A stretch of DNA of 64,000 nucleotides, taken from assembly GCF_000315795.1 (NCBI RefSeq), contig NZ_ANHY01000005.1, positions 186,001 to 250,000 on the forward strand. The letters are read 5' to 3'. Shown in pieces: positions 1 through 8,199 of the stretch. Every line of letters begins with the position of its first letter. Position 1 is the stretch's first letter. The position numbers and the translations under genes are program-made. The notes below the pieces were generated by a model. That model ran no database searches. It was not told the origin of the DNA and worked only from the letters and a program-made list of their open reading frames with translations. The DNA comes from Caenispirillum salinarum AK4. Its GTDB lineage: Bacteria > Pseudomonadota > Alphaproteobacteria > Rhodospirillales > Rhodospirillaceae.

Positions 1-956
1 TCCGCCGCCGGCGTCTCCCCGGCGGGCGTCCGCGCCCCGCCCCTTGCCGTAAGCCGGCGCAGGTGCCCGGCCTCGGCCACCACCCGCTGCAGGCTGACGT
101 CGCTGACCTGGGTGTAGATCTGGGTGGTGGCGATGCTCTGGTGGCCGAGCAGCTTCTGCACGAACCGGATGTCGACGCCGGCTTCCAGCAGTTGCGTCGC
201 CGCGGTGTGGCGCAGCATGTGGGGTGTCACCCGTCGCCCGATCCCCGCCGCCAGGGCCGCCGCCCGCAGCCGCTGCCGGATGCCCTGGGGGCTCAGGCCG
301 TGCCCGCGGTCGTCCACCAGAAGCACGTCGGTCACCACGCCGCGCCGGTCGCGGAAGGCCATGTAGCGCTCCAGAAGCTTGCGCACGCCGGCGTCGGTGA
401 CGAACACGCGGCGTTCGCGGCTGCCCTTGCCGTGAATGCGGATGACCCCATCGGCCAGGCGGATGTCGGGCAGCCGCACCGCCGCCAGTTCCCCCACCCG
501 CACGCCCGTGGACAGCATGAGCAGGATGGCCAGCCGCACGGTCATCCGCCCGAAGTCCGCTCGCCCCAGCAGGCGACAGCGCGGGCTGTCGAGCAACTGG
601 CGCACCTCCGCCCGCGACAGGTCGCGCGGCAGCCGGCGCGGCAGGCGCACGGTCACCGGCGCCCGGTGGAAGGGAGAGACATCGACCACCTCGTCCGTCT
701 CCAGCCAGCGGAACAGCGCCTTCAGGCAGGCCAGCCGGCGCTTGACCGTCGCCGCCCGCAGGCCCCGCGCCGATCCCAGGTGAGCGACGTACTCGCGGAT
801 GGTCGTGCGCGTCCACCACGCCGCCGCCGCATCCGGCCCGCAGAAGGCGCGGGCCTCCGCCAGATCCTGCTGATAGGCGCGCAGCGTGTGGTCCGAAAGG
901 CCCTTGACGGCGCGGCAGTAGGCGAGGAAGGCGCGGCAGGCGTCTTCGAAGGTCAT
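1..956 (-). CDS. Tyrosine recombinase/integrase (C-terminus off window)
   Basis: This is a site-specific DNA recombinase of the phage-integrase/XerC-XerD family. The reading frame starts at an ATG at 956 and stays open to the window edge, giving at least 318 residues. An N-terminal SAM-like core-binding domain covers about residues 1-100. The catalytic domain carries the full set of active-site residues: Arg153 (in TGVRVGEL), a candidate Lys177, His246 and Arg249 (HMLRH), His272 (LLGHQS) and nucleophile Tyr281 (TTQIYTQV). XerC and XerD are about 300 residues, so only a short tail is missing. It could be a housekeeping XerC-like dimer resolvase or an element-borne integrase; no att site or phage gene lies beside it within the window. 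The family call is secure, the subtype is not. Confidence 0.9.
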   Translation of the reverse strand, partial: MTFEDACRAFLAYCRAVKGLSDHTLRAYQQDLAEARAFCGPDAAAAWWTRTTIREYVAHLGSARGLRAATVKRRLACLKALFRWLETDEVVDVSPFHRAPVTVRLPRRLPRDLSRAEVRQLLDSPRCRLLGRADFGRMTVRLAILLMLSTGVRVGELAAVRLPDIRLADGVIRIHGKGSRERRVFVTDAGVRKLLERYMAFRDRRGVVTDVLLVDDRGHGLSPQGIRQRLRAAALAAGIGRRVTPHMLRHTAATQLLEAGVDIRFVQKLLGHQSIATTQIYTQVSDVSLQRVVAEAGHLRRLTARGGARTPAGETPAA

Positions 957-1083
957 TGGCGGCCCCACCCGGTGGACGGAAACGGTATCCGACCACCCCT
1001 TACAATGGAGAGGCGCAAATTAAAACATACTTGAAGTTTATACTGCTGAAGGCTGCCCGTCGTACCTGCCGCCGGAACACCCG

Positions 1084-1851
1084 CTACAGGCGCTTGAGCA
1101 GGTCCGCCTTCTTGGCCTGGAACTCCTGTTCGCTGAGGATGCCCTTGGCCTTGAGGTCCGCCAGGCGCTCGATCTTGCCGAAGATGTCGTCGTCGCCGGA
1201 CGCCGGGGCGGCCTCGGCCTCCCGCTTCGGCTCGGGCGCGGCGCCGGCGGCCGGCGCGCCGGCTTCGCCACCACCGCCGCCGCCGGAAACCACCGGCAGG
1301 GCCTCCAGCCGCACCGTGCCGTGCTGGCTGGTGAAGGTGGCCGAGCCGCCGCCGCCCTGCTGCTGCTGGCCGAAGCCGGTGATGACGTGATCGCCCGTGT
1401 CGTAGACCGTCACCCGCCCGTTGCGCTCCACCGCAAGGCGCTGTCGTGCCGGGAACAGGGCGTAGCGCAGGTCGTTCTGCGAGCCGGCGGAGGACGGCTG
1501 GCCCAGGTCCTGCGGCCACCAGCCTCCGCCGCCGCCCCCGCCGGTGGCGACGCTCCAGGCGGGCGGCTCCACCAGCGTCGCGGTGCGCAGGCGCGCCGAC
1601 AGGTCCTGGCACAGGGCGTCGACGCGGGCCTTGAGCGCGTTGTTGAACATGTCCCCGATCATCACCATGCCGCCCTGGGCCCACTGCACCATGCCGCCCA
1701 GTTCGGGGTGGTTGAACTGGGCCAGCGTGCCCTGCCCGGCCGCCAGCGCCCGCAACGCGGCGGCCGCCGCATCCTGGCTGACGCCGTGGCGGTTGGCGGC
1801 CTCGGCCACCGCGCGGCGGCCTTCCGGCGTGAGGTCCGGCATCTCCTGCAT
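1084..1851 (-). CDS. SHOCT domain protein
   Basis: This is a 255-residue protein of unknown function. The start is placed at the ATG at 1851 because an AGGGAG ribosome site sits about 8 bases upstream; the open frame continues further upstream but without a comparable site. The C-terminal 35 residues (beginning DDIFGKIERL) match the SHOCT short C-terminal domain, a small helical module usually attached to membrane or lipid-associated domains. The middle has glycine-rich stretches and a Gln4/Gly4 low-complexity region, and no membrane segment is obvious. It is divergent from the hydrolase gene at 1966, with about 115 bases of shared promoter space. SHOCT recognition is good; the role is unknown. 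Confidence 0.75.
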   Translation of the reverse strand: MQEMPDLTPEGRRAVAEAANRHGVSQDAAAAALRALAAGQGTLAQFNHPELGGMVQWAQGGMVMIGDMFNNALKARVDALCQDLSARLRTATLVEPPAWSVATGGGGGGGWWPQDLGQPSSAGSQNDLRYALFPARQRLAVERNGRVTVYDTGDHVITGFGQQQQGGGGSATFTSQHGTVRLEALPVVSGGGGGGEAGAPAAGAAPEPKREAEAAPASGDDDIFGKIERLADLKAKGILSEQEFQAKKADLLKRL

Positions 1852-1965
1852 GGTGCGCCTCCCTGGCTGGACTGGCTGGCGGAACGGACGACCCGCCGAC
1901 GTCATCAAGAACGCCGAGCGGCGGCCCTTCGTTGAAGGCGGGGGAGTCACCTGGAGGCCGATGCC

Positions 1966-2802
1966 ATGCAGACCAAGACCATCGCCGTCGACGGCATTCC
2001 CATGCGCTGGCTGGAGGACGGCGCCGGCGACGGCCTGCCGGTGGTGATGATCCACGGCATTCCCACCAGCCCGGCCCTGTGGCGCGAGGTCATGCCGCGC
2101 GTCACCGGAGGCCGCTGCCTGGCCTGGGAGATGGTGGGCTACGGCGGGTCCATGGACGCCGGGCGCGACCGCGACATCTCCGTCGCCGCTCAGGCCGGCT
2201 ATCTGCTGGACTGGATGGATGAACTGGCGCTCGGGCGGGCGATCCTCTGCGGCCACGACCTGGGCGGCGGCGTGGCGCAGATCGCCGCCGTGCGCCGCCC
2301 CGAGGCCTGCGCCGGGCTGCTGCTGACCAACGCCATCTGCTACGACAGTTGGCCCATTCCCTCGGTCAAGAGCATGCGCGCCATGGGCGGGGCGCTGGAG
2401 CATGTGCCCGACGGCATGCTCAAGCCCATGCTGGCCATGTTCTACAAGCGCGGCCACGACGATGACGAGGCCGCCCGGGCGGCGCTGCAGGCGCACTGGC
2501 CGCACTATCAGGCGCAGGACGGCGCGGCGGCCTTTGTGCGTCAGATGAAGGCCCTGAATGTCGAAGACACCAAGGCCGTCGCCGACCGCCTGCCGACGCT
2601 GAAGGTGCCGGCCCGGGTGGTGTGGGGCGACGACGACCAGTTCCAGAAGCTGGCCTACGGCGAGCGCCTGGCGCGCGACCTGGGCGCACCCCTGCGTCAC
2701 ATCCCCGGCGGCAAGCACTTCACGCCCGAGGACCACCCCGACGTGCTGGCCGAGGAACTGAACGCCCTGATCGCCGAGGTGCATCGCACCGAGGAACCGT
2801 GA
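1966..2802 (+). CDS. Alpha/beta hydrolase with Asp nucleophile
   Basis: This is a 278-residue soluble alpha/beta-hydrolase. The oxyanion-hole motif HGIPTS lies at about residues 30-35. The nucleophile elbow reads GHDLGG, so the nucleophile is Asp98 rather than Ser. Asp-nucleophile enzymes of this fold include haloalkane and fluoroacetate dehalogenases and epoxide hydrolases. The catalytic His is His251 (GGKHFTPEDH), and an acidic cluster at 222-224 may supply the charge-relay acid. It lies 68 bases upstream of the crotonase gene on the same strand and may be co-transcribed. The substrate cannot be read from sequence. Confidence 0.8.
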   Translation: MQTKTIAVDGIPMRWLEDGAGDGLPVVMIHGIPTSPALWREVMPRVTGGRCLAWEMVGYGGSMDAGRDRDISVAAQAGYLLDWMDELALGRAILCGHDLGGGVAQIAAVRRPEACAGLLLTNAICYDSWPIPSVKSMRAMGGALEHVPDGMLKPMLAMFYKRGHDDDEAARAALQAHWPHYQAQDGAAAFVRQMKALNVEDTKAVADRLPTLKVPARVVWGDDDQFQKLAYGERLARDLGAPLRHIPGGKHFTPEDHPDVLAEELNALIAEVHRTEEP

Positions 2803-2870
2803 CCGCTTGGCCCGCGCAGGCGCGGCGGCCTATGCTGGTGACCGCCTTTCGTCAACCGAGGAGACCTTGC

Positions 2871-3692
2871 GTGAGCACGCCCGAAACGCCCGAGACCGAC
2901 CCCGTCCTCTATGCCCAGGACGGCGCCGTCGTCACCCTGACGCTGAACCAGCCGGAAACGCGCAACGCCATCACCGACGTGGCGCTGGTGGATGCCTTCG
3001 TCGCCGCCTGCGACCGCATCCACGTGGACGAGAGCGTGCGCTGCGTCATCATCACGGGTGCCGGCAAGGCCTTCAGTTCGGGCGGCAACGTCAAGCACAT
3101 GCGCGACAAGCAGGGCACTTTCGGGGGCTCGGCGGCCCGCATCCGCGAGAACTACCGCCGGGGCATCCAGCGCATTCCCCGCGCGCTGTACGACCTGGAC
3201 GTGCCCACCATCGCCGCCGTCAACGGCGCGGCCTACGGCGCCGGGTGCGACCTGACGCTGATGTGCGACATCCGCATCGCCGCCGAGGAAGCGGTGTTCG
3301 CCGAGAACTTCGTGAAGGTGGGCATCATCCCGGGTGACGGCGGGGCATGGCTGCTGCCGCGCGCCGTCGGGGCCTCGCGCGCCGCCGAGATGGCCTTCAC
3401 CGGCGATCCGGTGGATGCGCAGACGGCACTTGCGTGGGGCCTGGTGTCGCGCGTGGTGCCGGCGCAGCAGCTTCTGCCGGCCGCGCGGGACCTGGCCGAG
3501 CGCATCGCCGCCAACCCGCCGCACGCCCTGCGCATGACCAAGCGCCTGATGCGCGAGGGCCAGCACACGCGCCTGGACACGCTGCTGGAGATGTCGGCGG
3601 CCTTCCAGGGCACCGCCCACCACACCGCCGACCACGACGAGGCCGTGGCGGCCATCCTGGAAAAGCGCACGCCCAGCTTCCGGGGGGAATGA
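2871..3692 (+). CDS. Crotonase-family protein (enoyl-CoA hydratase/isomerase-like), copy 1
   Basis: This is a 273-residue acyl-CoA enzyme of the crotonase superfamily. The GTG at 2871 is chosen because GAGGAG lies just upstream; an in-frame ATG at 2832 would add 13 residues. The oxyanion-hole segments are SSGGNVKHM (about 69-77) and NGAAYGAG (119-126). The position of the hydratase Glu144 (rat numbering) is Asp127, and that of Glu164 is Phe147, so the usual hydratase acid/base pair is absent. Asp156 in PGDGG may act instead, as in isomerase-type members such as PaaG. It is closely related to the gene at 51436. 'Enoyl-CoA hydratase' is therefore only a family label. Confidence 0.85.
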   Translation: MSTPETPETDPVLYAQDGAVVTLTLNQPETRNAITDVALVDAFVAACDRIHVDESVRCVIITGAGKAFSSGGNVKHMRDKQGTFGGSAARIRENYRRGIQRIPRALYDLDVPTIAAVNGAAYGAGCDLTLMCDIRIAAEEAVFAENFVKVGIIPGDGGAWLLPRAVGASRAAEMAFTGDPVDAQTALAWGLVSRVVPAQQLLPAARDLAERIAANPPHALRMTKRLMREGQHTRLDTLLEMSAAFQGTAHHTADHDEAVAAILEKRTPSFRGE

Positions 3693-3697
3693 GAAAA

Positions 3698-3728
3698 CGG
3701 GCCGCGGGAGACATGCTCCCGCGGCCCG
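3698..3728. terminator. Hairpin terminator between convergent genes
   Basis: A perfect 13-bp inverted repeat (3698-3710 with 3716-3728) has a 5-base loop. On the minus strand it is followed by GTTTTC, so it can act as an intrinsic terminator for the bacterioferritin operon. On the plus strand it lies 6 bases after the crotonase stop but has no U-tract. Confidence 0.75.
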
Positions 3729-3758
3729 CTTCGACGGTCATCTGCCCAAATGGCGGGA

Positions 3759-4238
3759 TCAGTCGTCGATCTCGCCCATGGCCGACTGCAGGTAGTTCTG
3801 GATGCCCACCTTGTCGATCAGGCCGATGTTGGTTTCCAGGTAGTCGATGAATTCTTCGGCATCGTCCAGGAAATCCACCAGCATGGCGCGGCTGACGAAG
3901 TCCTGCTCCTTCTCGCACTTGGCGATGGCCTCGACCAGCACCTCGCGATAGCCGTACTCGGCCTTCAGGTCGTTCTTCAGGACTTCCGGCACGTCCTCGC
4001 CGATATACAGCTTGCCCAGGTCCTGCAGGTTGGGCAGGCCCTCCAGGAACAGGATGCGCTGGATCGCCTTGTCGGCGTGCTTCATGGCCTTGATGGAGGC
4101 CTTGTAGGTGCGCTCGTCCAGTTCGTGGTAGCCCCAGTTCCGGTGCATGCGGGCATGCAGGAAGTACTGGTTGATGTTGGTGAGCTGCACCTTGAGGACG
4201 GCGTTCAGCTCCTTGTTGATGCCCTTGTCGCCCTTCAT
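3759..4238 (-). CDS. bfr: Bacterioferritin, haem-type subunit lacking ferroxidase site
   Basis: This is a 159-residue ferritin-like four-helix subunit of the 24-mer iron store. Aligned by eye with E. coli Bfr numbering, the haem ligand Met52 is kept (AMKHAD). Four of the six ferroxidase ligands are changed: Glu18 to Gln, Glu51 to Ala, Glu127 to Ala and His130 to Phe; only His54 and Glu94 remain. It should therefore bind haem between subunits but not oxidise Fe(II) itself. The partner gene just upstream has the opposite pattern, and the two overlap by ATGA (4235-4238). This matches the two-subunit bacterioferritins known from Magnetospirillum and Neisseria. A hairpin terminator follows the stop. 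Confidence 0.93.
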   Translation of the reverse strand: MKGDKGINKELNAVLKVQLTNINQYFLHARMHRNWGYHELDERTYKASIKAMKHADKAIQRILFLEGLPNLQDLGKLYIGEDVPEVLKNDLKAEYGYREVLVEAIAKCEKEQDFVSRAMLVDFLDDAEEFIDYLETNIGLIDKVGIQNYLQSAMGEIDD

Positions 4239-4720
4239 TCCGAAACACTCCCGTCCATCTGGCTTTGCAGGTAGTTCTGGATGCCCATGGCGTCGATCAG
4301 GCGAAGCTGCTGCTCCAGCCAGTAGACGTGGTCTTCCTCGGTATCGTCGAGCAGGCTCAGCAGCGTGTCGCGGGTGACGTAGTCCCGCTTTTCTTCCGCC
4401 AGGGCCATGACGCGGCGCAGTTCCGAGACGACCTTCATCTCCATGTCCAGGTCGGCCTTGAACATGGCCGGCACGTCGGCCGCCAGCGTCGGCGTCTGAC
4501 GGGTGCCCAGGTCCGGCGTGCCGCCGAGGAACAGGATGCGGCGGATCAGCTTCTGCGCGTGCTCCAGTTCTTCTTCCTGCTCGTGCTTGATGCGCTCGTA
4601 CAGGCGGAAGAAGCCCATGTCCTCATAGACGTGGGCGTGAACGAAATACTGGTCCGCGGCAAGCATCTCGTAGGCCAAAAGGCCGTTCAGTTCGGCAATA
4701 ATCGTGGGGTCGCCCCGCAT
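4235..4720 (-). CDS. bfr: Bacterioferritin, ferroxidase-type subunit lacking haem Met
   Basis: This is a 161-residue bacterioferritin subunit and the first gene of the bfr pair. All ferroxidase ligands are present: Glu18, Glu51, His54, Glu94, Glu128 and His131 (the last two shifted by one residue from E. coli numbering). The haem-axial Met52 is Leu. It should supply Fe(II) oxidation while the downstream subunit supplies haem, so the working store is probably a mixed 24-mer in the cytosol. A candidate Fur-like sequence lies about 107 bases upstream, which would fit iron-responsive control. The Bfr call is secure; the heteromer is inferred from the complementary residues and the overlap. Confidence 0.93.
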   Translation of the reverse strand: MRGDPTIIAELNGLLAYEMLAADQYFVHAHVYEDMGFFRLYERIKHEQEEELEHAQKLIRRILFLGGTPDLGTRQTPTLAADVPAMFKADLDMEMKVVSELRRVMALAEEKRDYVTRDTLLSLLDDTEEDHVYWLEQQLRLIDAMGIQNYLQSQMDGSVSE

Positions 4721-4809
4721 CGGTGCGCTCCTCTTTTGAATCTTTCAAAGAAGGTCCCAACGCTACCAGCGGATGCGCCCACAGGCAAGTGCGGAAAAGA
4801 AAAAATCTC

Positions 4810-4818
4810 CACCTAAAG
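4810..4818 (-). repeat. Motif CTTTAGGTG, copy upstream of bfr
   Basis: On the minus strand this reads CTTTAGGTG, about 90 bases before the first bacterioferritin start. The same core, extended to CTTTAGGTGTAA, lies upstream of the sensor kinase at 14886 and the diguanylate cyclase at 57441. The function is unknown. Confidence 0.3.
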
Positions 4819-4826
4819 ATGAAAAG

Positions 4827-4845
4827 GGAAGTGAAATTCATTCTC
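4827..4845 (-). promoter_or_regulatory. Candidate Fur-like box upstream of bacterioferritin operon
   Basis: Read on the minus strand this 19-mer begins GAGAATGAATTTCA and matches the classical Fur 19-mer at about 12 of 19 positions by eye. It lies in the 192-base AT-richer gap that must hold the bfr promoter. Alphaproteobacteria may use Irr instead of Fur at such genes, so the factor is uncertain. Confidence 0.35.
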
Positions 4846-4912
4846 AACACAGTATTATGTGAATAAACAGTCGAAGGCAATCAGCCACAAGGCGCACCGC
4901 CGCGGCTGCTCC

Positions 4913-6634
4913 TCAGCGCAGCGGTCGCGCCGATCCGCCGGTCAGGCCGTAGGTGCCCGGCACGTCATCCGTTCGCCGCCCCCGGCCGTGCGCCGCCGCC
5001 GCCCCCATCCCCTGCGGCGCCAGCACCGGATAGGCGGTCGCGGTGATGTGAGAGTTGATGCGGCGCAGGTCCCGCAGCAGGTCGAGGTGGATCGCGCTGG
5101 TCTCGATGGTCTCCGCATAGCCCATCTGCAGGCGCTCGAGATGGGCGTGCGTCGCCCGCACTTCCTCGTCGCGGAAGGCCCGCTTGTCGTCGAGCAACTG
5201 CTCGGCCAGGTCCTGGTCGTTCGACGCGAAAATGTTCAGCGCCAGTTGCAGGTTTTCGGTCAGGTGGCCGTGCAGCAGCGCGATCTCGCGCTCGCCCGCC
5301 TCCGAGAAGGCCAGATGCCGCTTCGCCTTGCGGCTGGCCAGGTCCATCAGGTTGTTGTCGATGATGTCGCCGATGTGCTCCAGGTTCGTCACGAAGCTGA
5401 ACACGGCCATGCAGCGCTGGCTCTGCGCGCCGGTCAGCGGTTGGCGGCTGATTTCGGTCAGATAGAACTTGATGGCCTCGTTCAGGGAATCGACATCGTC
5501 GTCCATGCGCTGGATCGCCTTGATCCGGGCTGTGTCGCCGCTTCTCAGCGCCTCGATGCTGCCGTCGAGCATGGCGAAGACGATGTCGCCCATGCGCAGG
5601 GCCTCCCGGGTTGCGCTGTTCAACGCCTGCGAGGCGCTCCGCCCCCGGTCGTCGCGCAGGTACAGGGGCTGGCCGTGCGCCAGGGGGTCCTCCACCACAG
5701 CCGGCGGGGCCAGGCGCTCGGCCAGCCGGGCGGCGGCGCCGGTCAGCGGCAGGAAGACCACCGCCAGGCAAAGGTTGAACAGCGTGTGGGCGTGCACGAT
5801 CTGGCGTCCCGGCTCGGCCTCCAGCGATGCCATCCAGGGCACCAGCACGCCCAGGAACGGCAGCACCGCCAGCACGCCGACCATGCGGAAGACCAGGTTG
5901 CCCAGGGGGACGCGCCGCGCCTCGCGCGGGTCACCCAGCGTGGCGATGAGGGCCGGCAGCGGGCCGCCCAGGTTCACGCCCAGCAGCAACAGGAAGCCGA
6001 CCTCCATGGGCATGTCGCCGGCGCGGGCCAGCGTGACCAGCAACAGCACCATGGCAAGGCTGGAATGGCTGACAAGCGTCAGCAGCGCGCCCAGCAGAAG
6101 GGCCAGCAACGGCTCGTCCCCCAGCGCCAGGATCACCTGCTGCATGACCGGCGACTGCCGGATGGGCGCCGCGCCCGCCCCGATCAGCTGGAGCGCCACC
6201 AGCATGAGCCCGAGGCCCAGCAGGATGCGCCCCGAATTGCGCCCCGCCTTGCTGGACTGGGCCTTGAACACGATCAGGCCGGCCAGGGCCAGCAGCGGCC
6301 CGAGCACCCCCAGGTCGAGGCTGAGAACCTGCGCCACCAGCGTGGTCCCGACGTCCGCGCCCAGCGCCGCCGCCAGACCGGCCGCCACGGTCATCATGCC
6401 GCGCGAGGCAAAGCCCGACACCAGCAGCACGACCGCCGTGCTGGATTGCAGCAGAAGGGTGAAGCCGAGGCCGGAAAGCAGGGCGGAGACGCGGTTCCCG
6501 GTCGCCCTGCCGAGGACCGTCCGCAACTCTCCGCCGAGGGCCCTCGTCGCGCCGGTGCTGACCATGCGCAAGCCCCAGAGCAGGAGCGCCACGCCACCCA
6601 GAACGGTGATCAAGCCTTCGGTGCCAGAGCCCAC
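4913..6634 (-). CDS. Na+/phosphate cotransporter family protein with PhoU-like domain
   Basis: This is a 573-residue inner-membrane protein of the NptA/YjbB type, which moves inorganic phosphate with sodium. The N-terminal half (about 1-310) has eight or more hydrophobic segments and two inverted Na/Pi repeats; the first carries the signature LLQSSTA and the second SHSSLA. The C-terminal part (about 340-530) is helical and PhoU-like, with several acidic residues. The start is a GTG at 6634 with GGAG about 11 bases upstream; no ATG precedes it in frame before a stop. It stands alone between bfr and tctE, on the same strand. Direction of transport (import or efflux) cannot be told. Confidence 0.9.
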   Translation of the reverse strand: MGSGTEGLITVLGGVALLLWGLRMVSTGATRALGGELRTVLGRATGNRVSALLSGLGFTLLLQSSTAVVLLVSGFASRGMMTVAAGLAAALGADVGTTLVAQVLSLDLGVLGPLLALAGLIVFKAQSSKAGRNSGRILLGLGLMLVALQLIGAGAAPIRQSPVMQQVILALGDEPLLALLLGALLTLVSHSSLAMVLLLVTLARAGDMPMEVGFLLLLGVNLGGPLPALIATLGDPREARRVPLGNLVFRMVGVLAVLPFLGVLVPWMASLEAEPGRQIVHAHTLFNLCLAVVFLPLTGAAARLAERLAPPAVVEDPLAHGQPLYLRDDRGRSASQALNSATREALRMGDIVFAMLDGSIEALRSGDTARIKAIQRMDDDVDSLNEAIKFYLTEISRQPLTGAQSQRCMAVFSFVTNLEHIGDIIDNNLMDLASRKAKRHLAFSEAGEREIALLHGHLTENLQLALNIFASNDQDLAEQLLDDKRAFRDEEVRATHAHLERLQMGYAETIETSAIHLDLLRDLRRINSHITATAYPVLAPQGMGAAAAHGRGRRTDDVPGTYGLTGGSARPLR

Positions 6635-6795
6635 CGGGTCGAATGCTCCATGTCCAGAATTGACGGCGACGACGGCAACCGGCGGGACCGGCCCGCCGCC
6701 GCAGGCGCCAGGGTTTGACGACTATCGCATTCTTCTGGAACGCTTGAACGCCTCCAAGGGTCCCCTTGAGGACGGTCGCGCCCCCTGCCGAGGCC

Positions 6796-8199
6796 CTATC
6801 GCACCGCCGGGTCCGCATCGCGGGGAAGTTGAAGGCTGACCCGCAGGCCGTGGCCGCCAGGGCCGGGGTCGAGACGCAGCGCGCCGCCGTGGGCGTCGGC
6901 GATCTCCCGGCAGATGGCGAGCCCCAGGCCGTAGCCGCCGCTTCCGCCGTCGCCCGTCCGCCCGAAGCGCGACAGCACCAGGGCGCGCTTGTCGGCGGGG
7001 ATGCCCGGACCCGCGTCGCTGACCGCCAGTTCCACCGTGTCGCCGGCCGCCTTCAGCGCGATCCGCAAAGGGCCGGGCGCGGCATGGCGGATGGCGTTGT
7101 CGATAAGGTTCAGCACCACCTCGCGCAGGAGGATCGCGTTGCCCTTGACCAGGACGGGTGCGGCGGGCTTTTCCAGCGACATGTCCAGCCCCGCCCGCAG
7201 CGCCTGATCGGCGCGGTCCAGGGCCGCCTCCTCCGCCACCTCCGCCAGGTCGAGGCGCTGCATGCCTTCGCCGCTGGCCCGGCTTTCCTCCAGTCGGGCC
7301 AGCAACAGGAACTGCTCCACCAGCCGTTCGGCCTCGCGCGTCGCGGCGTCGGCCTTGCGCAGATGTTCCGCCATCTCGGCCCGGTCGGTGGCGCGCGCCG
7401 CCAGGGCCAGGTTCCCCCGCGCCACCGCCAGGGGCGTGCGCAACTGGTGGCCGACGTTGCCGGTGAACCGGCGCAGCGACCCCAGCGCATCCGCAAGCCG
7501 GCCCATGAAGGCGTTGAAGGCATCCACCAGCCGTTCCGTCTCGGCCGGAATGTTCCGCCGCAGGGGCCGAAGGTCATCGGGGTTGCGGCGGGCCACCGCC
7601 TTTTCCAGCCGGGCCAGGGGCGCCAGGCCGCGACGGATGCCGAGCCACACCATCAGGCTGACGATGCCCACCAGGATGGTCAGGCGCAGCGACAACCGCG
7701 CCAGCGCCGCGCGGGCCAGGCTCTCCCGCGCCTGCGTCGTCTCGGCGACGATGACGGTGTAGCCGACCGACCGGGCGGCGTCGGATGCCGCGCCGGCCAG
7801 GGCCACGGCACGGATGGGGGCACCGCGATAGGTGGCGTCATAGAACACCGGCCCGCCCCCGACCGCCGGCTCGTCGGGCGGCGGCGGCAGGTCCTGGTAG
7901 CCGGTGACGAAGCCGTCGACCGGATTGCGCACCTGATAGAACACCCGCTCCTCGGCCAGCGAGGTGAGCATCTCCAGGGCGACGTAGGGGATGTCCACCT
8001 GCAGCCCCCCGTCGTCGGCGATGGCGACGCGGTCCGCCATGGTCAGGGCCGAGCCCGCCAGCGTGCGGTCGAAGGCCCGGTTGGCCTGGTGCCGCGCATC
8101 GGCGTAACCCTCCAGCGCGAAGACCAGGCTCAGGCCCACCAGGGGCACAAGGACCCAGCCGAACAGGCTGCGGCGCAGGGAATGGCGGCGCCCGGTCAT
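6796..8199 (-). CDS. tctE: Sensor histidine kinase, TctE-like
   Basis: This is a 467-residue membrane sensor kinase. Two transmembrane segments (about 12-30 and 172-187) flank a periplasmic domain of about 140 residues that resembles the TctE N-terminal sensor domain. A HAMP-like linker leads to the HisKA box with phospho-acceptor His251 (GHQLRTPLA). The ATPase domain shows the N box (NLIDNAIRH) and G boxes (DAGPGIP, GYGLGLAI). It overlaps the response regulator by ATGA, so the two are translated together. Its position beside TctCBA suggests that it senses tricarboxylates or an extracellular binding protein such as the one encoded divergently at 8925. No gene lies in the 160-base gap downstream. 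Confidence 0.9.
   Translation of the reverse strand: MTGRRHSLRRSLFGWVLVPLVGLSLVFALEGYADARHQANRAFDRTLAGSALTMADRVAIADDGGLQVDIPYVALEMLTSLAEERVFYQVRNPVDGFVTGYQDLPPPPDEPAVGGGPVFYDATYRGAPIRAVALAGAASDAARSVGYTVIVAETTQARESLARAALARLSLRLTILVGIVSLMVWLGIRRGLAPLARLEKAVARRNPDDLRPLRRNIPAETERLVDAFNAFMGRLADALGSLRRFTGNVGHQLRTPLAVARGNLALAARATDRAEMAEHLRKADAATREAERLVEQFLLLARLEESRASGEGMQRLDLAEVAEEAALDRADQALRAGLDMSLEKPAAPVLVKGNAILLREVVLNLIDNAIRHAAPGPLRIALKAAGDTVELAVSDAGPGIPADKRALVLSRFGRTGDGGSGGYGLGLAICREIADAHGGALRLDPGPGGHGLRVSLQLPRDADPAVR

Noticed and set aside
1084-2784. 566-residue frame extending the SHOCT protein upstream
   Set aside because: The extension is antisense to the hydrolase gene, and the ribosome site places the start at 1851.
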